From Alphaproteobacteria bacterium (GTDB lineage Bacteria > Pseudomonadota > Alphaproteobacteria > SHVP01), in assembly GCA_040216735.1 (NCBI GenBank), contig JAVJOO010000002.1:833118-897117 (forward strand): DNA of 64,000 bases. Reading direction: 5' to 3'. The notes under the pieces were generated by a model. It was not told the origin of the DNA. It worked only from the letters and a program-made list of their open reading frames with translations, and made no database searches. Position numbers and translations under genes: made by a program. This document shows positions 48,715-57,392 of this stretch, piece after piece; within the stretch, counting starts at the first letter, position 1; the number at the start of each line of letters is the position of its first letter.

Positions 48715-51700
48715 CTAGCGCTGATCTAGGACCGACCGCACGCGCCTTGCCAGTAGCACTTTGCTGTAGGGTTTCGATAACAGTTCGATGCCCGGTCGCA
48801 AAGCCCCGTGTTCCATCAGGGCGTCCCCCGAATAACCTGACATAAAAAGAACCTTCGTTCCCGGAAAAAGGCGCGTAATCTCCTCCGAAACGTCCGGCCC
48901 CGACATTCCCTTTGGCAGAACGACATCGGTCAACAGGAGGTCCAAACCTTCGAGCCTTGCAGCAGCTCGGACAGCAGCAGGGCCATCGCTAGCCTGGGTC
49001 ACCTGATAGCCGAGCGACGAAAGAGCAGCAACCGCGATTTCACGAACATCCGGATCGTCTTCAACGACCAGGACCCGTTCTGTGCCCTGTGGCAGGTCGG
49101 TAACGGCTTTTTCCTTCGGCACTTCAGTTAGTGCACGCTCGGGTGCTACGGGCAGTAGAAGTCTAACGGTGGTCCCCACCCCTTCTTCACTATCGATTTC
49201 GAAACGACCGCCCGATTGCCGCGCAAATCCATACACCATACTGAGACCCAGGCCGGTGCCGGACCCTGCCGGCTTAGTTGTATAAAACGGTTCGACGGCA
49301 CGGCCCAATATCTCCGGTGGCATGCCGCTGCCCTCGTCGGTCACTTCGATTTGCACAAAGGGCTGGCCTTCCAAGTCCACGGGCCGGGCGGTCAACCAAA
49401 GACGCCCGCCCTCGGGCATCGCGTCGCGCGCGTTGACCGCCAAATTGAGGAGCGCGTTTTCGAGCTGGTTGCGGTCGACGAGGGCAGGTGGTGGGTTCTC
49501 GACGGTCGTTAGAATTTCGACTTTCTCACCGAGGGTCCGTTTCATTAGCTGGACAAGATCGACGAAGAGCCGATCGATCGAAACGCTTTCAGGACGAAGC
49601 GCCTGTTTCCGCGAGAACGCGAGAAGCCTTTGGGTGAAGCCTGCGCCGCGGCGGGCAGCTTTGACGGACGAGGCCAGAAATCTCTCGGCATCGCTATCTG
49701 CCTGCTTTTTGGTCTGCAAGAGTTCCAGATTGCCAATAATTACGGTCAAAAGGTTGTTGAAGTCGTGCGCAATACCGCCGGTGAGCTGACCCACGGCATC
49801 CATTTTTTGAGCTTGGCGAAGCTGAACTTCTGCGGCGCGCTGGGTTGTCACGTCGGCATTGATGCTACCGATGCCAATGAATTCGCCCTCGCGGTTCTGC
49901 ACCGGGAATAGCGACGAAAGGACTCGGCGCGTTTCGCCGTCGACGCGGACATGTTCCCCTTCGAACTGATGGCCTCCGCCGGCCTGTAACACGGCGGGGA
50001 GGGCTTTTCCCTCATCGTCGAGGCCAATCTCATCGAGGGTCATGCCGACAATCGAATCGGTACGACCGTGAGCGAACAGTTTCTCCGCCGGTCGATTTGC
50101 CGATTGAATGCGACCTTCGGTATTCGCAAATAAGATGGCGTTGGGTGAATTGTCGACCAACGCAGAGAACTGACCGGTGCTGCGGCTGGCTGTTGCCGCG
50201 ATCTCCTTTTGTTCCGTGAGGTCTTCGACGAGCTCGAAGTGTCCGAGAATCTCACCTTCGGGCGACGTATGGGGGGCGAATATCGCCTTGATGTCGCGCG
50301 CCCGCCCGTCGGGGTAACGGATTCGCGTTTCGATTTGCCTTTCTTCGCCGGCCGAAGCTGCTGCCTCGATCGCGGGCATGAGTTTGGCCAGTTCGGGACC
50401 CAGGATCTCCCTCGCGGTCCTTCCGATAATCTCGTGTTGCTCCGCGCCATACCATGCCGCGCAGGTTGCGTTGACAAAACGATACCGGGAGTCCGCGCCG
50501 ACATAGGCGATGAGGACCGGTAACGAGTCGGTGACGAGCCTCATTTGATCGCGGCTTTGCCGTGTCGCATCCTCCCGCCGGATGGCGTCGGTGACATCGG
50601 TGGCGACCGACATCAAGCCCCCTTCGCGTGTCGATACGTTGCGAACTTGGATGGTTCGGCCGTTTCGGGTGCCGACGATCTCCGGCTTGCCGTCGGCGTG
50701 CGTGTGGCGGCGGAGAATCCTATCCAATGCGTCGGTCGCGGTTGAGCCGGGGTCGCCGATGAGCCCGAGTTTCGCCGCTTCCTCAAGCGCCTCGACGCGA
50801 TGTCTACCGCGCTCAAATATGGCCCTAGTTCCAGGGTAAATATCGACGAATCGATCGTTGAACAGAACGATACGGTCGTTTGCATCATAAAGGATGATGC
50901 CCTGTTCCATACTGAAGACGGCATCCTCAAGACGGCCGTAGGCCTCCTGCGCCGAACGCTCGGCCTCCTTGAGCTGGGTTACATCGGAGAAAACAAACGC
51001 CGTGTTCTTGCGAGCGGTCCGATTTCTTCGGATTTGAATCCAGCGACCGTCGGCGAGATGGGCGATGGCTTCCGTACTCCCTTCTATCGTTGTTTGGAGA
51101 ATGGTTGCCCAGCTCTTGGGCTTATCGCCTGTGGCATCGACAGGCTGTACGCCCGCGGCCAAGAGATCAGGAAGGGGAGTGCCTCGAACAAGGTGATTGT
51201 CATCGATCCCGAGGAGGTGCCCGAACGGCCGGTTCCACATCATCAGACGGTTTTGCAAATCGAACAGGGCGAAACCGTTGGCATTGTCGGAAAAGTCCAG
51301 CCACTCCTGGCGCTCATCGTTGAACTGCGCCGTCAAGGCGCTACTGAGGGCGTGGGCGTCCGTCTCGCGAACGAGTGCGTCATAGACGGCTCTTGCAGAT
51401 GACAGCATGCCGATGCACAGCACTAGTCCGAGAACCGAAAGGCCCAAAAAGGCCACGTCGGTCTGCAGGGCAAAGTAGATCGAAGTGGGAACCAGACTTA
51501 GGGCAATAAAGAGCGCTGCGGCTCCAGGCAGGGCCGCGAGAGTTGTCGCCCCGCCGATCGCCATCGCGGCGACCACCACGAGGATGGCGACCTGAAGCGG
51601 TGGCGTTGCAAAGGGAAAGAAAAGAACCGTCGAACCCCACAAAGCTCCAGAAAGACCCGCCCATAGGTGGGCTCGGATTAGGAACTTTCGGGAGGCGGGC

Positions 51701-51951
51701 CGGACCTGGCGCGTACCGCGGCGCCGGTACCAATTGATGTACAAGAACCCTGCGCCGGTAAGATGGAGAACCACCCACGGGACGCTCAGGTACAGGGGGA
51801 CAGACCTGCTCAGCAGTATCCACAAAGTTCCAGCAGTAACCGCGGTGATCAGCGCGTTCTTCGGTGTTTGACGGACAAACGCATCGACCCGGATTGGGCT
51901 GACCCGGGGATCGCTCCGACGCCAAATTCGCGGCAATCTGAGAAAGCTCAT
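48715..51951 (-). CDS. Hybrid sensor histidine kinase with multi-PAS and receiver domains
   Basis: A 1078-residue membrane kinase. Six hydrophobic segments (about residues 30-185) form an N-terminal sensor region. Four PAS-like domains follow (GFALFDLQNRLMMWN, GIILYDANDRIVLFN, PVLIAYVGADSRYRFVN, NAILFANTEGRIQSAN). Then come HisKA with His in TGGIAHDFNNLL, the HATPase (NLAVNARDAM, DEGSGMPPE, GSGTGLGLS) and a C-terminal REC with Asp in LLTDVVLP. The start is ATG 51951; a TTG at 52011 is less likely. It feeds the FixJ-like regulator and perhaps the REC-EAL protein. The signal is unknown; no haem-binding PAS signature was identified. Confidence 0.88.
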   Translation of the reverse strand: MSFLRLPRIWRRSDPRVSPIRVDAFVRQTPKNALITAVTAGTLWILLSRSVPLYLSVPWVVLHLTGAGFLYINWYRRRGTRQVRPASRKFLIRAHLWAGLSGALWGSTVLFFPFATPPLQVAILVVVAAMAIGGATTLAALPGAAALFIALSLVPTSIYFALQTDVAFLGLSVLGLVLCIGMLSSARAVYDALVRETDAHALSSALTAQFNDERQEWLDFSDNANGFALFDLQNRLMMWNRPFGHLLGIDDNHLVRGTPLPDLLAAGVQPVDATGDKPKSWATILQTTIEGSTEAIAHLADGRWIQIRRNRTARKNTAFVFSDVTQLKEAERSAQEAYGRLEDAVFSMEQGIILYDANDRIVLFNDRFVDIYPGTRAIFERGRHRVEALEEAAKLGLIGDPGSTATDALDRILRRHTHADGKPEIVGTRNGRTIQVRNVSTREGGLMSVATDVTDAIRREDATRQSRDQMRLVTDSLPVLIAYVGADSRYRFVNATCAAWYGAEQHEIIGRTAREILGPELAKLMPAIEAAASAGEERQIETRIRYPDGRARDIKAIFAPHTSPEGEILGHFELVEDLTEQKEIAATASRSTGQFSALVDNSPNAILFANTEGRIQSANRPAEKLFAHGRTDSIVGMTLDEIGLDDEGKALPAVLQAGGGHQFEGEHVRVDGETRRVLSSLFPVQNREGEFIGIGSINADVTTQRAAEVQLRQAQKMDAVGQLTGGIAHDFNNLLTVIIGNLELLQTKKQADSDAERFLASSVKAARRGAGFTQRLLAFSRKQALRPESVSIDRLFVDLVQLMKRTLGEKVEILTTVENPPPALVDRNQLENALLNLAVNARDAMPEGGRLWLTARPVDLEGQPFVQIEVTDEGSGMPPEILGRAVEPFYTTKPAGSGTGLGLSMVYGFARQSGGRFEIDSEEGVGTTVRLLLPVAPERALTEVPKEKAVTDLPQGTERVLVVEDDPDVREIAVAALSSLGYQVTQASDGPAAVRAAARLEGLDLLLTDVVLPKGMSGPDVSEEITRLFPGTKVLFMSGYSGDALMEHGALRPGIELLSKPYSKVLLARRVRSVLDQR

Positions 51952-52025
51952 AGCAGCAAATACTGAAGGCAGGTTCTTTGAATAGCCAGCGAGATCGGAG
52001 CTCGCTCCCAAGCCTCCGCGACGGG

Positions 52026-52808
52026 TTAAGGGCAGATGCCGAGCAAGCAGTCGTCGCTGCCAGGAACGATCGCGGTGAAATCGCGCCCGGCATGGTAGTC
52101 GGCGCGCGCGAAGGTGGTCTGCGGATTCTCCACGGAATTGACGTTGACGTAAAATAGGGCGCGCCTACGCGGCGAAATGTTTGCACTCGAGCCGTGAACG
52201 AGATTGCAGTGCATGAACATCACCGAGCCAGCCGCTCCCATCCCGGCAACGATGCCTCCTTTTTCGACCATCGTCCGGAGTCGGGCGCCGGACAATTTCA
52301 TCAAAACGTTGCCGGTGGCGTCTTCGACCGGTTCGAAATCGTCGATCAGCCCCTCCTTGTGAGAGCCGGGGATATACAGGAGCGGACCGTTGGTTGCGTC
52401 CATATCGTCTAGGAAAACGGCGATCATCATCGCCTGCGGTTCGGGCAGGCCGTCGACTTTGTGCCAAGTGGAGTAGTCTTGGTGCCAATCGAAGCCGCCG
52501 GTCCCGAGGCCGGCGTTATAGTTGAGACGGGATTGGTGAACGTAGAGGCCGGACCCGATCAACTGCTGTGCGGGACCGATGAGGCGTGGGTGGCGGCATA
52601 GCTGCCGGAAAGCATCGTCGTAGGCGTGGGCGCCGTGGACCATGCGGGCCGTGGAGCCCGCGAATTCCGGTGTCACATTCGGCCGCTTTTCAGTGCTGAC
52701 GCGCGCTGCCGCTGCGCGCAATATGTCGATTTCGGGCGGGCGAAAGACTCCTTCAAGGAGAAGTGCGCCGACGGATTTGTAGGCGGCGACCTGGCTTTCG
52801 TTCAACAT
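52026..52808 (-). CDS. Phytanoyl-CoA dioxygenase (PhyH) family oxygenase
   Basis: A 260-residue Fe(II)/2-oxoglutarate dioxygenase. The iron facial triad is His and Asp in FDWHQDYSTWH and a distal His in CNLVHGSSANIS; the 2-oxoglutarate Arg is likely in SPRRRALFYVNVN. The family hydroxylates unactivated carbons of lipids, ectoine or natural products. ATG 52808 follows GGGAG. It lies 23 bases downstream of tRNA-Arg on the same strand, so read-through from the tRNA promoter is possible. Substrate unknown. Confidence 0.85.
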   Translation of the reverse strand: MLNESQVAAYKSVGALLLEGVFRPPEIDILRAAAARVSTEKRPNVTPEFAGSTARMVHGAHAYDDAFRQLCRHPRLIGPAQQLIGSGLYVHQSRLNYNAGLGTGGFDWHQDYSTWHKVDGLPEPQAMMIAVFLDDMDATNGPLLYIPGSHKEGLIDDFEPVEDATGNVLMKLSGARLRTMVEKGGIVAGMGAAGSVMFMHCNLVHGSSANISPRRRALFYVNVNSVENPQTTFARADYHAGRDFTAIVPGSDDCLLGICP

Positions 52809-52831
52809 GTTCACTCCCACTGCGGTCCAAA

Positions 52832-52908
52832 TGGCGCGCCCGGCAGGATTCGAACCTGCGACCCCAGGATTAGGAATCCTGTGCTCTATCCTACTGAGCT
52901 ACGGGCGC
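52832..52908 (-). tRNA. tRNA-Arg (anticodon CCT)
   Basis: Read on the - strand: 7-base acceptor stem GCGCCCG with CGGGCGC, D arm GCTCAGTAGGATAGAGC, anticodon arm CAGGA-TTCCTAA-TCCTG with anticodon CCT, and T arm GCAGG-TTCGAAT-CCTGC. The discriminator base is G and CCA is encoded. It decodes AGG. It is complete, 77 bases long. Confidence 0.97.
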
Positions 52909-53028
52909 CCGTGTCCGTTCTAGGATGGGCCCCTTTGGGCGTCAACGTGTAGGGACTAAGATGCCGTTGGTTGGCGGCGGGTGGCCAGTCTGGGCGGGTG
53001 CGGCGCGTTTGGTGTTGGGAGACAGGAT

Positions 53029-54492
53029 ATGATTGGTCGGCGCATTCGGAGCAGGTTTGGCGTTATGGCTGTGCTTGCGCTTGTGGCCGGCGGCTGCTCG
53101 ACAAATCCGGCAACGGGCGAGTCGGTATTCACGCTATTCATGCAGCCCGCGGATGAGGTCCGCGTGGGCGCCCAAGAGCACCCCAAGATTCTCGAAAGGT
53201 TCGGCGGAGTCTACGACAATTCCGACGTTGGGGGCTACGTCGCGGAAATCGGTGGGCGTTTGGTCGCCAACTCGGAGATGCCCTCGTTCCCGTTCACCTT
53301 CACCGTCCTGAACTCTCCCGACGTGAACGCCTTCGCATTACCAGGCGGCTATGTTTACGTCACCCGCGGCCTGCTCGCGTTGGCAAATAGCGAGGCGGAG
53401 CTTGCCGGTGTAATCGGGCATGAGATCGGCCATGTCGTTGCCCGACACACGGCGCAGCGGTACAGCCAAGCCGTCGCCGCCGGTCTTGGCGCGGCCCTGC
53501 TCGGAGCGGCTGTTGGCGGTGACGCCGAACAGTTGGCGCAATTAGGCAGCGAGCTCTACTTGGCGAGTTTCTCGCGCGACCAGGAATACCAAGCCGACCA
53601 ACTTGGCGTGCGCTATTTGCGGAATGCCGGCTATGCGCCGGGCGCGATGGCGGGATTTCTCGAGAACCTAGCGCGCAACAAAGCCCTCCAAGAAAAGCTG
53701 TTGGACCAGGACCTACCGGAAGCGGATTTCTTCGCGACCCATCCCAATACGCCGGATCGGGTGGCGCGGGCGGCGGCGCTGGCGGCGGGTTCTCCGGGTG
53801 CCACGCGCCAAGACGAACTGTTTGCCGCGATTTCGGGCTTGGTCTATGGCGATGACCCCGCCCAAGGTCTTGTGCGGGGGCGCCGCTTTTCTCATCCCGA
53901 TCTTGGCATAACGTTCGAGGCGCCGCCTGGCTTCCGGTTGGTTAACACCGAGCAAGCGGTCTATGCCCGCCAAAAGAACGCGGCTGTCGTTCGCTTCGAT
54001 GCAGCGCGCCGGGACGAATCCCACCCCGATCCCCTGGTCTATCTGACCCAGATATGGGCGCCCGACTTGCGCTTACGCGAGGCTGAGCGAATTGTCGTCA
54101 ATGGCCTGCCGGCTGCGACCGCGTCGGCGCAGCTATCTGGCAAACTCGACGATTACCGTGGATCGCTCGACGCCCGATTTGTGGTGGTTCAGTTTCCGGG
54201 CAACAAGCTCTACCGCCTGCTGTTCTTGTCGCAACCGGCGCGCGCAGCGGCCCTGCGTGAAGATTTTCAAAGGATGACGTTTTCGTTGCGGCCGTTAACC
54301 CAACGGGAGGCGTCCGACCTCGTCCCTTTGACGGTCGAGATTCTCCAGGTACCGGTGGGCGCATCGATCGAATCGCTCGCCGCGGGCTTACCGTTTACCG
54401 ATTGGAAGGCCGATCGGTTCAGGGTGCTCAACGGATTCGATCCTGGCGAAGAACCGCTGCCCGGGCAGAAGGTAAAGGTTATTGCCGAGTAA
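53029..54492 (+). CDS. M48-family metalloprotease lipoprotein (BepA/LoiP-like)
   Basis: A 487-residue zinc protease. The N-terminus is a lipoprotein signal (LALVAGGC, Cys23). The M48 domain has HEIGHVVARH (131-140), the third zinc ligand Glu in DQEYQADQLGVRYL and ATHPNTPDRVARA. The C-terminal half has no TPRs as in E. coli BepA; it carries a beta-rich domain and ends in a LysM-like stretch LPGQKVKVIAE. Such proteases clear misassembled outer-membrane proteins. ATG 53029 follows GGGAGACAGG. It converges with the degenerate phosphatase with 12 bases between. Confidence 0.87.
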   Translation: MIGRRIRSRFGVMAVLALVAGGCSTNPATGESVFTLFMQPADEVRVGAQEHPKILERFGGVYDNSDVGGYVAEIGGRLVANSEMPSFPFTFTVLNSPDVNAFALPGGYVYVTRGLLALANSEAELAGVIGHEIGHVVARHTAQRYSQAVAAGLGAALLGAAVGGDAEQLAQLGSELYLASFSRDQEYQADQLGVRYLRNAGYAPGAMAGFLENLARNKALQEKLLDQDLPEADFFATHPNTPDRVARAAALAAGSPGATRQDELFAAISGLVYGDDPAQGLVRGRRFSHPDLGITFEAPPGFRLVNTEQAVYARQKNAAVVRFDAARRDESHPDPLVYLTQIWAPDLRLREAERIVVNGLPAATASAQLSGKLDDYRGSLDARFVVVQFPGNKLYRLLFLSQPARAAALREDFQRMTFSLRPLTQREASDLVPLTVEILQVPVGASIESLAAGLPFTDWKADRFRVLNGFDPGEEPLPGQKVKVIAE

Positions 54493-54504
54493 GGCCGTTA
54501 GGTT

Positions 54505-55308
54505 TCATGCTTCGATCCACTCCGAGGCCGTACCGTCGGCGAGAAAGCAGGCCGCTGCAAGGCGCCCACCGAATCCGCAACCTGCATCGACCGTCGCGGT
54601 CCACTGATTCATTGCTAAGCCAGCGTGTCGCCGATCGTACCCACGAACGATCATCTTGACGTCGCCGTATGGCCCGTCGATCGCGCTGAAATATCCCGAT
54701 CCCCACCAAAACGTGTCGCCCTGCTGGGATAAAGGCCGGTGAGGATCGATGCCGGCATGCACAAAGAGGAGCCGCCCATTCTCGGTATACGCGGCGCGTT
54801 TCACGCCGTTAAGGAGGTCGTCGTGGCCGGGCCGGCGTTGACCACTAGCCCGAAGGGCATTGGTCCATCGTGTAATTGCGATCGCGCCTTCGCCGAGCAA
54901 CGTACGAGCTTCGTCGGCGCGACCGCCATAAGCCTGAAGAGTGGCCTCTACGCCTTGCTGCATCATCCATTCGAAGACCTCCCGAGGATTGGGAGCGAAC
55001 TGGATTTGCAGCAACTTGTTCCACATTTCCTCTTGCGAACCGCGCAGGTAAACGAAGTCGCCTGACTCCATCCCCGGCGCGAACATCGACCGTCGAAACG
55101 CTAACGTTTCATCGAGAGTCTCAAGGATTTTGTCGCCATACCCAAGAAGGTTCCCGAGATAGACGAAGCGGTCGCCGCGTTGGGCGCGCGTCGCGATCTC
55201 GCTATGCAGCTTCTTCAGCTTCGTGGCGTCGCCATGAACGGCACCGATGGCCCAAACGCGGCGGGTCGCGGTCAGTTTTCCGAATACATCGCTGTCGACG
55301 TCAATCAT
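54505..55308 (-). CDS. Calcineurin-like metallophosphatase fold with lost metal ligands
   Basis: A 267-residue protein with the order of motifs of a bacterial serine/threonine phosphatase, but most catalytic positions are altered. G-D-x-H-G reads GAVHGD (22-27), G-D-x-x-D-R-G reads GDRFVYLGNLLG (45-56), and G-N-H-E reads RGSQEE (89-94). The later VHAG motif is present, while the final G-H-T reads VRGYDRRH. A two-metal centre seems unlikely, so it may be a binding or regulatory pseudo-enzyme. The start is either 55308 or 55338, neither with a clear ribosome-binding site. It lies 95 bases downstream of carD on the same strand. Confidence 0.72.
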   Translation of the reverse strand: MIDVDSDVFGKLTATRRVWAIGAVHGDATKLKKLHSEIATRAQRGDRFVYLGNLLGYGDKILETLDETLAFRRSMFAPGMESGDFVYLRGSQEEMWNKLLQIQFAPNPREVFEWMMQQGVEATLQAYGGRADEARTLLGEGAIAITRWTNALRASGQRRPGHDDLLNGVKRAAYTENGRLLFVHAGIDPHRPLSQQGDTFWWGSGYFSAIDGPYGDVKMIVRGYDRRHAGLAMNQWTATVDAGCGFGGRLAAACFLADGTASEWIEA

Positions 55309-55403
55309 GCCCGCAGGGCACCGTGGTGCGTTCGGCATCCGCTCTGGGGCGTCGCTTCGATCCTTCGGCGTACCAGCATTCCAACCTGTTGCTGCCCGTT
55401 GCC

Positions 55404-56261
55404 TTATGCTGCCTGAAGGACCGCCTGCAATCTCAATTGCGCCGCGTCCTCGTCGATCTTTTCGACCGCGGCAACCTCACGGACCAATCGATCCAGCGCG
55501 GCTTCGTATATCTGGCGCTCGCTGTAGGACTGCTCAGGCTGGTTGGCGTTTCGATGGAGATCCCTGACGACTTCGGCGATGGAGATCGGGTCGCCGGAGT
55601 TGATCTTGGCTTCGTATTCCTGGGCCCTCCGGCTCCACATGGTCCGTTTGACCCGCGCTCGGCCTTTCAGAGTGGTCATGGCGTCTTCCATGATCTTGGG
55701 AGAAGCGAGTTTTCGCATCCCTGTGGTGTCGACCTTGGCAACAGGAACGCGCAAAATCATTTTGTCCTTGTCGAACTCGACGACAAACATCTCCAAATGA
55801 ATACCGGAGATCTCCTTATCTTCGATAGCCGTAATCTTTCCAACGCCATGGGTGGGATAGACCACGAAGTCATTTACCGCGAAGGGTAGTTTGCGCTTTG
55901 CCTTGTCGGCTTTTACTGGCGTCACATTGGCTCCGGTTCGGGGCGGGGTCGGTTGAGGGCTCTGCACCTTCTTCGGTGCGCTTGGCTTCGGTGCGCTTGG
56001 CTTCGGTGTGACCGGAGCAGCGGATTTGGGGGTGGCTTTCGACGCAGTTTTAGGGGTTACCGGTCGTTTAGCCTCAGAGGGTGTGGGCTTCGGTTTAGCG
56101 GCTGTTTTATTCTTTTTAGGTACTGCGGCGCTGGGTTTTTTCGATTTTGGCGGGCTAGCCTTCTTCTTGGCAGAAACCGCCTTCTTGTTCTTGGCTGAAA
56201 CTGCCTTTTTCTTCGGTACAGCCGGTTTCTTTTTCGCTGCCTTTTTCTTACTCGCTGCCAT
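55404..56261 (-). CDS. carD: CarD-family transcription regulator with histone H1-like tail
   Basis: A 285-residue protein in two parts. Residues 1 to about 122 are a Lys/Ala/Pro/Ser-rich tail with short repeats (KKAVSAKKKA, KPSAPKPSAPKK), resembling histone H1 C-terminal tails. The remainder is a standard CarD/CdnL: the RNA-polymerase-interacting domain begins FAVNDFVVYPTHGVGKITAIE, and a helical DNA-contact domain follows (RRAQEYEAKINSGDPISIAEVVRDLHR). CarD stabilises open complexes at promoters; alphaproteobacterial forms are usually about 170 residues without this tail. It follows fdxA on the same strand, as in many alphaproteobacteria. Confidence 0.9.
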   Translation of the reverse strand: MAASKKKAAKKKPAVPKKKAVSAKNKKAVSAKKKASPPKSKKPSAAVPKKNKTAAKPKPTPSEAKRPVTPKTASKATPKSAAPVTPKPSAPKPSAPKKVQSPQPTPPRTGANVTPVKADKAKRKLPFAVNDFVVYPTHGVGKITAIEDKEISGIHLEMFVVEFDKDKMILRVPVAKVDTTGMRKLASPKIMEDAMTTLKGRARVKRTMWSRRAQEYEAKINSGDPISIAEVVRDLHRNANQPEQSYSERQIYEAALDRLVREVAAVEKIDEDAAQLRLQAVLQAA

Positions 56262-56485
56262 TTTCTCGGCCCCATTCAGTGCGCGGCACTGCCTGCCAGC
56301 CGTCGATGCGGTTTCTCCGTTAGAGCCTTGCCCCGAGAGAGCCCACGTCTTGCATTGGGTGGCACGAGAATCCGCGGATCCGATCCTTAGAGCGCAGGAT
56401 GTAGCACAGAAGGCGGCTCAGTGCCACGGTTGGCCAGCGCTGTGCACCGAGCGGAAAGGCTTCCGCTGCCAGGTTTTTGGCTCGA

Positions 56486-56821
56486 TCAGGACCCGCCGGG
56501 ATCGGCCGAGAAGTATTTGTCGAATTTTCCTGCCACACCGCGAAACTCGGCTTCGTCCGCGGGAACGTCGCCTTTTTGGGTGATATTCGGCCATTTCGCC
56601 GAATATTCGGTGTTGAGTTCGATCCAAGGCTTGGACTGGTCGTCAGTGTCCGGAAGAATCGCTTCAACGGGGCACTCGGGCTCGCAGACCCCGCAATCGA
56701 TGCACTCGTCGGGGTTGATGACCAGCATCACCTCGCCCTCATAGAAACAGTCTACCGGGCAAACCTCGACACAATCTTGCAGCTTGCACTTGATGCAGGA
56801 GTCGTTAACTACGTACGTCAT
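56486..56821 (-). CDS. fdxA: 7Fe ferredoxin FdxA
   Basis: A 111-residue ferredoxin with one 3Fe-4S and one 4Fe-4S cluster. Cys at 9, 12, 17 and 21 and again 40, 43, 46 and 50 supply the ligands ([37 protein letters not shown]; shown here in shortened pieces [30 protein letters not shown]). The C-terminal half is the usual FdxA extension ending in KFDKYF. It is an electron carrier whose partner is unknown. Upstream GGAGAATGAGAG is a good ribosome-binding site. Its neighbours carD and the helicase are the standard alphaproteobacterial set. Confidence 0.96.
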   Translation of the reverse strand: MTYVVNDSCIKCKLQDCVEVCPVDCFYEGEVMLVINPDECIDCGVCEPECPVEAILPDTDDQSKPWIELNTEYSAKWPNITQKGDVPADEAEFRGVAGKFDKYFSADPGGS

Positions 56822-56902
56822 CTCTCATTCTCCACGCTGACGACGGCAGAGCCTAACCGAGACCGATCCGGCGTGCCATAGTTTTTGAACGTCGATTAGC
56901 CT

Positions 56903-57361
56903 TTACGCGAGGCCAAGGCGTTGACGAACCCGCAGCCGTGCAGCGCCCGATTCTTGGTCGGTCACATAAATGAGTCCGGCGACGCGCCGCATCAAGTTCG
57001 CCTCAAACGCGTGTTCCTCGCCATCGGCAAAAACAACTTCCCACAGCATCTCAAGAAGCGCGATTCGATCCTCATGACTGGCGTGCATCTTGATATCGCG
57101 CGTAAAGCGAAGGATTTGGTTGGTATTTTCTTCTGCCGCCCGGGCATCCCCCAGCAACGTCTGGAGGTCGGTCGGGTTCAGATCGAAGCGCTGGACTAGG
57201 AGATCGGCAATGACTTGCTCCTCGGCAGGGTCGATCTCCCCGTCCAGCGTGGCGGCATGGAAAAGCAATGCAGCAATAGCGATCTGTTTCGCCTCAGGAT
57301 TCTCGCCCATCTCCTTCGTCGGAGAGGGAGCTTCGAAGAGGCGGCGGAGACGATCAAGCAT
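56903..57361 (-). CDS. TerB-family tellurite-resistance-like protein
   Basis: A 152-residue all-helical protein of the TerB superfamily: AIAALLFHAATLDGEIDPAEEQ (residues 28-49) carries the conserved acidic D-G-x-I-x-x-x-E metal-binding turn, and LLEMLWEVVFADGEEHAFE repeats it in the second half. TerB-like proteins are metal-binding cytosolic helical modules linked to stress. It sits between fdxA and the helicase. In many alphaproteobacteria an S4-type RNA-binding protein gene occupies this place. Confidence 0.83.
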   Translation of the reverse strand: MLDRLRRLFEAPSPTKEMGENPEAKQIAIAALLFHAATLDGEIDPAEEQVIADLLVQRFDLNPTDLQTLLGDARAAEENTNQILRFTRDIKMHASHEDRIALLEMLWEVVFADGEEHAFEANLMRRVAGLIYVTDQESGAARLRVRQRLGLA

Positions 57362-57392
57362 ATTGCGGTCGTATCAGCCTGTCGGATGAAGA

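Noticed and set aside
52832-52908. tRNA-Arg(CCT) as an integration site for a genomic island
   Set aside because: No integrase, no repeat of the tRNA 3' end and no composition break were seen next to it; both flanks look like ordinary chromosomal genes.
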